A DNA stretch of 13,935 bases, taken from positions 1 through 13,935 of the forward strand of contig JAFZUH010000056.1 in NCBI GenBank assembly GCA_017618435.1, written 5' to 3'. A program made the translations under genes and the position numbers. A model generated the notes under the pieces. That model searched no databases, was not told the origin of the DNA, and saw nothing but the letters and a program-made list of their open reading frames with translations. Below are positions 1 through 5,214 of the stretch, piece after piece. The stretch is from Bacteroidales bacterium. GTDB taxonomy: Bacteria; Bacteroidota; Bacteroidia; Bacteroidales; WCHB1-69. Position 1 is the stretch's first letter. Each line of letters starts with the position of its first letter.

Positions 1-888
1 GCCTACGGAAACCAGATAACATTTACGACCACAGCCAACACGCCGACACTTACCACCACAGCAGCAAGTAATGTAACAGGCACTACCGCTACAAGCGGCG
101 GCAATATAACAAGCGATGGCGGAGCCACGGTAACCGCCCGCGGAGTATGTTGGAGTACTTCTTCCAATCCGACAATTAGCAACAGCCATACTACCAATGG
201 TTCAGGCACAGGCAGTTTTACCAGCAGTATAACGGGTCTTACCGCAGGCACGACTTATTATGTACGAGCCTACGCCACTAATTCCGCAGGTACGGCCTAC
301 GGAAACCAGATAACATTTACGACCACAGCCAACACGCCGACACTTACCACCACAGCAGCAAGTAATGTAACAGGCACTACTGCTACAAGTGGCGGCAATA
401 TAACAAGCGATGGCGGAGCCATTGTTACCGCTCGCGGAGTATGTTGGAGTACTTCGCAAAATCCGACAATTAGCAACAGCCATACTACCAATGGTTCAGG
501 TACAGGCAGTTTTACAAGCAATATTACGGGTCTTACTGCAGGCACGACTTATTATGTACGAGCATACGCCACCAACTCTGCGGGAACAGCCTACGGAAAC
601 CAAGTGTCGTTTGCGACTACCGCTGATGCTAATTTGCCTACTGTTATCACTTCTAATTTAAGTAATCTAACCTTTACCCAGGCGACACTGGGAGGAAATG
701 TTACCGATTATGGCAATTCTGCCGTTACCGCCCGTGGTATATGTTGGGCAAACACTCCCAATCCTACGATAAGCAATAGCCATACTTCCGATGGTATCGG
801 TTCAGGTACATTCACGAGTGTGATTAGTAATTGGGTTGCAGGCACGACTTACTATGTACGAGCCTACGCTACCAACTCTGCAGGTACG
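1..888 (+). repeat. Tandem in-frame repeats, 294-bp period (2 near-identical copies plus 1 diverged copy)
   Basis: The unit starting GCCTACGGAAAC occurs at 1 and 295 and again at 589, a spacing of exactly 294 bp (98 codons). A diverged third unit runs 589-888 (300 bp), after which GCGTATGGAAAT at 889 marks the array end. Units 1 and 2 agree base for base over the first ~85 bases and differ mostly at synonymous or single-residue positions later, which suggests recent duplication or gene conversion. The array is cut by the left window edge, so the true copy number is unknown. Confidence 0.93.
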
Positions 889-1752
889 GCGTATGGAAAT
901 CAAGTTATCTTTAATGCTCCATCTATAAATAATGCGACGAATGCTTATTTTTCCGTTTCTTCGACTAAAAAGGTTTATTTTTCATCCGGCAATTTGCAGT
1001 GGAGTGCTAAAAATGGCGGAAGTACAGCTACCACTCATGCTGTTATGGGTGGCGGTACTGCCGCAGGTACATGGCGATTTGCTCCTAACCAAGGTGTTAC
1101 TATTGGTAGCAGTAACACAAATATTTCTTCTACATATAGCGGTTGGATAGACTTGTTCGGGTGGGGAACTAGCGGATATAATAACAAATATCCTTATATG
1201 ACCAGCTCAACAAGTACTGATTATGGTAGTGGAACTAACCCTATTTCAGGTACTAATTATGATTGGGGGTTGTACAATGCTATTTATAATCCCCATACCA
1301 ATACCACTGATGCACCGGGTACATGGCGTACATTGACTAAAGATGAATGGGTTTATTTGATGAATACTCGTAGCACTTCTTCCGGTGTACGTTATGCCAA
1401 GGCCAATGTGATGGGAACCAATGGAGTGATAATCGTTCCTGATAATTGGAGTACATCTGTATATACATTAAAAAGTACCAATACAACAAATGCGAATTAT
1501 ACTGCCAATACCATTAATTATACCAATTGGATAAAGATGGAAAATGCGGGTTGTGTCTTCCTTCCTGCTGCTGGCAGCCGTAATGGGGCTTCGGTCAGCA
1601 ATGTCGGTTCCCGCGGCAGCTGTTGGTCGGGCACGTACTACACTAGCGACTACGCGTACTACTTGTTCTTCTATTCGAGCGATCTCCTTCCCTCGGACTA
1701 CGGCAACCGCCACATCGGTTACTCTGTTCGCCTTGTTCGCTCTGCCCAGTAG
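1..1752 (+). CDS. Putative DGR variable protein: fibronectin-III-like repeats plus C-type-lectin-like domain (5' end missing)
   Basis: The frame is open from the first base to TAG at 1750-1752, giving 583 residues with no start in the window. Window residues 1-98, 99-196 and 197-296 are three beta-sandwich-like repeats sharing 'ARG(V/I)CW', 'NPTISNSHT' and 'TTYYVRAYATNSAGTAYGN', resembling fibronectin-III-like modules of Bacteroidetes surface proteins. From about residue 305 there is a single domain with 'KKVYFSSGNLQW', 'WIDLFGWGTSGYN', 'WRTLTKDEWVYLMNTR', 'FLPAAGSRNG' and a 'GYSVRLVR' end. I recognise this as the FISUMP/FGE-like C-type-lectin fold found in many Bacteroidales proteins and used by DGR variable proteins. 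The last ~50 codons have very different base composition (see the VR entry). The inferred role is a repeat stalk presenting a binding head at the cell surface. No signal peptide can be seen because the N-terminus lies outside the window, and I see no C-terminal sorting signal. The ligand is unknown. It appears to be transcribed alone, with a terminator directly after it. Confidence 0.85.
   Translation, partial: AYGNQITFTTTANTPTLTTTAASNVTGTTATSGGNITSDGGATVTARGVCWSTSSNPTISNSHTTNGSGTGSFTSSITGLTAGTTYYVRAYATNSAGTAYGNQITFTTTANTPTLTTTAASNVTGTTATSGGNITSDGGAIVTARGVCWSTSQNPTISNSHTTNGSGTGSFTSNITGLTAGTTYYVRAYATNSAGTAYGNQVSFATTADANLPTVITSNLSNLTFTQATLGGNVTDYGNSAVTARGICWANTPNPTISNSHTSDGIGSGTFTSVISNWVAGTTYYVRAYATNSAGTAYGNQVIFNAPSINNATNAYFSVSSTKKVYFSSGNLQWSAKNGGSTATTHAVMGGGTAAGTWRFAPNQGVTIGSSNTNISSTYSGWIDLFGWGTSGYNNKYPYMTSSTSTDYGSGTNPISGTNYDWGLYNAIYNPHTNTTDAPGTWRTLTKDEWVYLMNTRSTSSGVRYAKANVMGTNGVIIVPDNWSTSVYTLKSTNTTNANYTANTINYTNWIKMENAGCVFLPAAGSRNGASVSNVGSRGSCWSGTYYTSDYAYYLFFYSSDLLPSDYGNRHIGYSVRLVRSAQ
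1573..1749 (+). other. Putative DGR variable region (VR) with A-free 3' anchor
   Basis: None of the 53 codons from 1591 to 1749 ends in A: 44 end in C or T and 9 in G. By hand count, 1621-1740 is 65/120 G+C and 19/120 A, against 16/60 G+C and 27/60 A at 1441-1500 in the same gene. Candidate variable codons are all NNC or NNT (1612 cgc, 1621 tgt, 1636 and 1639 tac, 1642 act, 1648 gac, 1651 tac, 1660 tac, 1666 ttc, 1672 tat, 1681 gat, 1687 ctt, 1696 gac, 1699 tac, 1711 cac, 1714 atc). They are interleaved with fixed framework codons (W 1624, S 1627, A 1654, L 1663, P-S 1690). This is the pattern produced when AAC/AAT codons of a template repeat are mutagenised at adenines. The segment 1723-1747 contains no A and would fit the invariant 3' anchor (IMH). 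Exact ends cannot be set without the template repeat. Confidence 0.7.
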
Positions 1753-1773
1753 AAATGCCAACAATAAATACCT

Positions 1774-1811
1774 ACAAAGCCGATATAATTTTATATCGGC
1801 TTTGTTTTTTT
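1774..1811 (+). terminator. Strong hairpin plus T-tract after the repeat/lectin gene
   Basis: Arms ACAAAGCCGATATA (1774-1787) and TATATCGGCTTTGT (1792-1805) are perfectly complementary over 14 bp around a 4-nt loop ATTT, followed by a run of T through 1811. This is a classical intrinsic terminator starting 22 nt after the stop codon. Because it lies just beyond the putative variable region it could also serve as the hairpin/cruciform that assists DGR homing, but that is inference. Confidence 0.85.
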
Positions 1812-1850
1812 CGGGTATTGTGTCTGCCGTAATGTTGGTGTAATTTGTAG

Positions 1851-1870
1851 GGCTGCCATATATGGCAGCC
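1851..1870. repeat. REP-like perfect 20-bp palindrome
   Basis: GGCTGCCATATATGGCAGCC is its own reverse complement. A close relative lies at 11531-11555, so this is a dispersed intergenic palindrome. There is no T-tract, so it is not a normal terminator. Confidence 0.8.
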
Positions 1871-1879
1871 GTATTTGAT

Positions 1880-1907
1880 GTAGGGACGTGTCAGGTCATG
1901 TCTCTAC
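1880..1907. repeat. Second REP-like inverted repeat
   Basis: Arms GTAGGGACGTG (1880-1890) and CATGTCTCTAC (1897-1907) pair over 11 positions with two G-T wobbles around a 6-nt loop. It sits 9 bp after the 20-bp palindrome, forming a pair of hairpins typical of REP/BIME-like elements. The rest of the 1812-2054 intergenic stretch shows only AT-rich sequence and a small TCCTC-AA-GAGGA dyad near 1963-1975. Confidence 0.6.
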
Positions 1908-2054
1908 TCGCAAAATTTTCAATTTTCGAATATTCCTCATCTGAATAGGGATATCCTCAAGAGGAGGTTTTAGATATTATATTTAATGTTCACTTCTTTT
2001 TTCTCAATTTTCTTCGCTCGCCATTTGCAAAATTCTTAATTCTCAAAAAAATTG

Positions 2055-2062
2055 TATCTTTG
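2055..2062 (+). promoter_or_regulatory. Bacteroidetes-type -7 element for the AlbA_2 gene
   Basis: TATCTTTG matches TAnnTTTG. The nearest upstream TTTG (2024-2027) is 27 nt away, a little too far for an ideal -33 box. The implied leader to the ATG at 2146 is about 75 nt. Confidence 0.55.
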
Positions 2063-2145
2063 CAAAAAGATATTTGAAAATGGGAGCAAGTTGTTTTATA
2101 AAAATAAAATAATTTGCATTATAAGTTTTACAACAGATAGGATTA

Positions 2146-3456
2146 ATGACAGAAACGAATCGTATAGAATTTAAAAGCCAATTTACTGATGAACTTGATA
2201 TAGAGAAAGAAGTTATTGCTTTCTTGAATTATCGTGAAGGTGGCATTATCTATATAGGTATTGATAATAATGGATATCCTCTTGCTATAGATAACATTGA
2301 TAGTGTTGTTTTAAAGATTAAGGATAGGATTCGTATGAATGTTTCTCCATCTCCAATGGGGTTATTTGATGTATTGGTTGAAAATATCGATGGAGTAGAT
2401 GTTGTTAAGATTTTTTTGGCATCAGGGACAGAAAAACCATATTATAAAACAAAGTATGGTATGAGTACACGTGGTTGTTACATTCGTGTAGGTACTGCTG
2501 CCGAACCTATGCCAATCGCGATGATTGAAGACCTATTTGCTAATAGAGTACGCAATTCGTTAAGAAATATACCATCTCCACGACAAAAACTTACATTTCG
2601 TCAACTTCATATTTATTATGAATCAAAAGGCTTGATGTTGAATAGTGCATTTAAACAGACTTTAGATTTATTAACTGCGGATGGACGATATAACTATGTG
2701 GCATTTCTTTTGGCAGACGAAAATAATGTTTCGATAAAAGTTGCTAAATATTCGGGGACGGACCGTATTGACTTAATTTCAAATAACGAATATGGCTATT
2801 GCTGTTTGCTGAAAGCAACCGATTTAGTTCTTGACAAACTGAATACAGAAAATTATATATTTACCCAAAAGACGGAGAAATTTAGGATAGATACACCGAT
2901 GTGGGACAAGTTGGCGGTTCGAGAGGCTGTGATTAACGCTATTGTTCACAATGACTACACAAATGAAGTGCCTCCTAAATTCGAAATTTTTGCTGATAGA
3001 CTTGAGGTTACTTCGTATGGGACAATTCCAGTGGGATTGTCGGAAGATGAATTTTTTAGTGGAGTAAGCATTCCTCGCAACAAAGAACTGATGCGAGTGT
3101 TTCGCGATGTAGAAATGGTGGAGGCGTTGGGTTCGGGTATGCCAATCATACTGCGTAAGTATGGTCGTGAGGCTTATAGTTTTTCGCAGCATTTTATTCA
3201 CTTGATAATCCATGTGAAAGACAATGTGTCCCCAAATGATACTAAAAATGATACTAAAAATGATACTAAAAATGATACTAAAAAACGTCGCGAAATAATT
3301 GTAAATCTGATTAAAAGAGACAATCACATATCAATAGCTGAAATTGCAAAAAAAATAGGAGTGAAACCATTGACCATAAAACGCGAACTTGCCGAGATGC
3401 GACACATAGTCCAGCATGTAGGACCCAAGCGTGGCGGACATTGGGAATTTTTATAA
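2146..3456 (+). CDS. AlbA_2/Schlafen-like ATP-binding transcriptional regulator (RecG C-terminal-like family)
   Basis: This 436-residue protein has three parts. Residues ~7-120 are an AlbA_2 ('divergent AAA_4') domain with 'IEFKSQF' (7-13), 'IAFLNYREGGIIYIGIDNNG' (24-43) and 'GCYIRVGTAAEPM'. Residues ~255-345 resemble the HATPase_c_4 domain of RecG-like helicase-related proteins, with 'REAVINAIVHNDY' (259-271), 'DRLEVTSYG', 'SIPRNKELMRVF' and 'VEALGSGMPII'. After a repeat linker (364-379), residues 381-436 form a winged helix-turn-helix ('ISIAEIAKKIGVKPLTIKREL'). Such proteins are usually annotated as putative transcriptional regulators or ATP-binding proteins; despite the common label they lack helicase motifs. 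ATP binding and the target are inferred. The start has only a weak GGA 3 nt upstream, normal for this group. It is monocistronic and convergent with the Fic gene; many AlbA_2 proteins are accessory genes with patchy distribution. Confidence 0.88.
   Translation: MTETNRIEFKSQFTDELDIEKEVIAFLNYREGGIIYIGIDNNGYPLAIDNIDSVVLKIKDRIRMNVSPSPMGLFDVLVENIDGVDVVKIFLASGTEKPYYKTKYGMSTRGCYIRVGTAAEPMPIAMIEDLFANRVRNSLRNIPSPRQKLTFRQLHIYYESKGLMLNSAFKQTLDLLTADGRYNYVAFLLADENNVSIKVAKYSGTDRIDLISNNEYGYCCLLKATDLVLDKLNTENYIFTQKTEKFRIDTPMWDKLAVREAVINAIVHNDYTNEVPPKFEIFADRLEVTSYGTIPVGLSEDEFFSGVSIPRNKELMRVFRDVEMVEALGSGMPIILRKYGREAYSFSQHFIHLIIHVKDNVSPNDTKNDTKNDTKNDTKKRREIIVNLIKRDNHISIAEIAKKIGVKPLTIKRELAEMRHIVQHVGPKRGGHWEFL
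3235..3282 (+). repeat. 12-bp microsatellite-like tandem repeat, four copies (NDTK linker)
   Basis: AATGATACTAAA is repeated four times without a mismatch (3235, 3247, 3259, 3271) and encodes NDTK x4 between the ATPase-like and wHTH domains. A 12-bp change keeps frame, so slippage would alter only linker length. Confidence 0.95.
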
Positions 3457-3512
3457 GATTACTATATTTCTATTTTAGAAAATGTTTCTCACAGCGTCCC
3501 CCCTTTTCTTGG

Positions 3513-3546
3513 CAAACCTTTCTTTGGGGTTATCAAAGAAAGTTTG
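3513..3546. repeat. Inverted repeat between convergent genes
   Basis: Arms CTTTCTTTG (3518-3526) and CAAAGAAAG (3534-3542) pair perfectly around GGGTTAT, and the stem continues CAAA/TTTG (3513-3516 with 3543-3546) past one bulged C. It lies in the 156-bp gap where the AlbA_2 and Fic genes converge. It could end transcription in both directions, but neither side has a good T-tract. It may instead be another dispersed palindromic element. Confidence 0.6.
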
Positions 3547-3612
3547 ATATTATCGGACGCACTGCGTGCTTCAATTTGTTAAAGATAGTTACCTATAAAG
3601 GTTTGCGATATA

Positions 3613-4740
3613 TTATATGTTTTTCGGATGGCTGTCCTTTAATGTGTAATGTGTACTACGTCCACCTGTGGGTGCTTTTTCCAGAATACCCTTGTCTAAT
3701 AGGTCGTTGATGTCGCGTAAGGCGGTATCGGGAGAACATTTGCATATTTTTGCCCATTTGCTGCTGGTGAGAGGGCCTTCAAATCCGTCAAAGAGACGAT
3801 TGATCATTTTCTGCTGTCGTTCATTGCATGATAGGTCTGCGTGAAAATTCCAAAATTCGGTTTTTTGTAACACGTTTGCCAATTTGTTTTCAGAAACGCT
3901 GATAGCAGAGGCTACACATTCCAAGAACCAAACTATCCATTCTGTAATATCTAAATTGGTATGGGAAGCCTTTTCCAGTAGGCTATAATATTGTTTCCTA
4001 TTTTTTAGAATCTCGGCTGAAACGCTGTAATATTGTCTTTGTGTACCATCATGGCGGGCAATTAACATGTCTGTGATGATACGTGCCAGACGTCCATTAC
4101 CGTCATCAAATGGATGTACCATTACAAACCATAAATGGGCTATGGCTGCTTTCAACAGATTATTCTTTACCTTACTGCTGTTTATCCAGCGTAGAAGTTG
4201 TTTCATTTCTTGCGGAACAATGTTTGAAGGCGGTGCCTCGTAATGTATTTTTTCTTTTCCCATCGCACCAGAGACAACCAACATGGGGTCTTCGCCTTGT
4301 CTCCAATTGGCAACGGTGATTTTATACATACCGCTTCTTCCAGTAGGGAAAAGTGCAGCATGCCAATTGCAAAGACGTGTTTTGGTAAGTGTTTGCTCAC
4401 AGTTTTTCATTGCATCGACCTGCACCTGAACAATACCTTCAGTATAATGGTCGCTTTTAGAGAATGATGTTGTTTGAATGCCCAAATGTCTTGCAATAGA
4501 TGATCTTACAGAATCTCGATTAAGCAATTCGCCCTCTATTTCTGAAGACCTTAGTACATCTTCAGTCATGGAATCCAATATTGTCGATTGTCGAATATTT
4601 ATCCCCAATGCCAAAAGCATTCCAGCCAAATGTTGTTGTTTGCTTTCAATTGCATATAAAATAGGATTAACAATTTTGTTGTTCCAAACAAAATTAGGCC
4701 ACTCTCTTTGTTGCCAGATATATACTGCTTTTTTTGTCAT
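3613..4740 (-). CDS. Fic family protein (DUF4172 + Fic + winged helix)
   Basis: Fic enzymes transfer AMP (or related groups) from nucleotides to protein hydroxyls. Read from the ATG at 4740, this 375-residue protein has the N-terminal 'YIWQQREWPNFVW' (7-19) of DUF4172. It then has an inhibitory-helix motif matching (S/T)xxxE(G/N) at S65-G70 (SSEIEG), whose glutamate (E69) blocks ATP in autoinhibited Fic proteins. The intact catalytic motif HPFDDGNGRLAR is at 209-220, with catalytic H209, acidic D213 and R217. A C-terminal wHTH (about 311-365, ending 'GILEKAPTGGRSTHYTL') suggests DNA binding or self-regulation. The inhibitory motif lies in the same chain, so no separate antitoxin is needed. 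ATGs at 4752 and 4821 are in frame, but the -7 element at 4757-4764 puts the transcript start near 4750, excluding 4821 and disfavouring 4752. The target is unknown. Confidence 0.9.
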   Translation of the reverse strand: MTKKAVYIWQQREWPNFVWNNKIVNPILYAIESKQQHLAGMLLALGINIRQSTILDSMTEDVLRSSEIEGELLNRDSVRSSIARHLGIQTTSFSKSDHYTEGIVQVQVDAMKNCEQTLTKTRLCNWHAALFPTGRSGMYKITVANWRQGEDPMLVVSGAMGKEKIHYEAPPSNIVPQEMKQLLRWINSSKVKNNLLKAAIAHLWFVMVHPFDDGNGRLARIITDMLIARHDGTQRQYYSVSAEILKNRKQYYSLLEKASHTNLDITEWIVWFLECVASAISVSENKLANVLQKTEFWNFHADLSCNERQQKMINRLFDGFEGPLTSSKWAKICKCSPDTALRDINDLLDKGILEKAPTGGRSTHYTLKDSHPKNI

Positions 4741-4756
4741 TGATTTTTTCATGCGG

Positions 4757-4764
4757 CAAAAATA
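4757..4764 (-). promoter_or_regulatory. -7 promoter element of the Fic gene
   Basis: On the minus strand this reads TATTTTTG, a match to TAnnTTTG. Transcription would begin near 4750, leaving about a 10-nt leader before the ATG at 4740. A small CTCCG/CGGAG hairpin (4774-4791) lies just upstream and could overlap an operator; that is a guess. Confidence 0.5.
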
Positions 4765-4906
4765 CAATTTTTTCTCCGTATTTTTGCGGAGATTAATAAA
4801 TTTTTTCACCGCATGATGCAAAATTTTCTAAAACGGACCATTCAATATGTCCTTACAATTACGGAGATATTTCTAACCCGCATTGTTTTTACAACCTCAC
4901 CCCCGA

Positions 4907-4929
4907 CCCCTCTCCAATGTGGAGAGGGG
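4907..4929. repeat. REP-like hairpin (CCCCTCTCC...GGAGAGGGG)
   Basis: A perfect 9-bp stem (4907-4915 with 4921-4929) encloses the loop AATGT and is preceded by CCTCACCCCCGA. It is sharply GC-rich within AT-rich intergenic DNA. C-rich hairpins of this form are, to my knowledge, common dispersed repeats in Bacteroidetes and other bacteria. The rest of the ~470-bp gap between the Fic and carB starts (4741-5214) shows no gene, only promoters and AT-rich sequence. Confidence 0.65.
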
Positions 4930-5101
4930 AGCATTTGGGAAATGATATTGCATAATATTGGAAACGCTTCAGAACGTTTAAGAGGCATTTTGTAAGGCAT
5001 TTAGTTCAAAAGACCTGTTTTTTGTAAAATATATGTGGTAAATTTTAATAAGCAGAAATATAGTGTATTATATTTGTTTTCTCAAAAAAATGTAATGAAA
5101 A

Positions 5102-5134
5102 TTGTCTGGAATAGCAAAAAAAGTATTATCTTTG
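5102..5134 (+). promoter_or_regulatory. carB promoter (-33 TTG, -7 TATCTTTG)
   Basis: TATCTTTG at 5127-5134 matches the -7 consensus, with TTG at 5102-5104 about 22 nt upstream. It leaves an approximately 74-nt leader before the carB ATG. Confidence 0.65.
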
Positions 5135-5199
5135 CACCCCAATATAAGGTCTTTTATTTGATGATAAAAAGGCTTTGACAATCATATTTTTTAACGTAA

Positions 5200-5214
5200 A
5201 AACTTGTAAAGTTT
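5200..5214 (+). promoter_or_regulatory. Hairpin abutting the carB start codon
   Basis: AAACTT (5200-5205) and AAGTTT (5209-5214) are exact complements around GTA, ending on the base before the ATG. It is A/T-only apart from one pair, so weak, but well placed to affect initiation. A second imperfect stem (5146-5176, with G-U pairs and one bulge) lies earlier in the leader. No known riboswitch is recognised. Confidence 0.25.

Noticed and set aside
1..588. Long open frames on both strands across the repeats
   Set aside because: They recur with the 294-bp period and have low-complexity translations, so they are by-products of the coding repeat. Only frame 1 continues into a recognisable domain.
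1..888. CRISPR-like array
   Set aside because: The repeats are 294 bp, directly adjacent, in frame and protein-coding, with no spacers.
1753..2145. DGR template repeat or small RNA in the gap after the variable gene
   Set aside because: I found no A-rich copy of the VR anchor there; only a terminator, palindromes and a promoter.
3235..3282. Phase-variable on/off switching by repeat slippage
   Set aside because: The unit is 12 bp, so gain or loss keeps the frame.
2824..3327. Reverse-strand open frame with FSII repeats
   Set aside because: It is the mirror of the NDTK-encoding repeat inside a well-supported forward gene.
2146..3456. True RecG helicase
   Set aside because: No Walker A/DEAD-type helicase motifs; only the AlbA_2 and HATPase_c_4-like segments are present.
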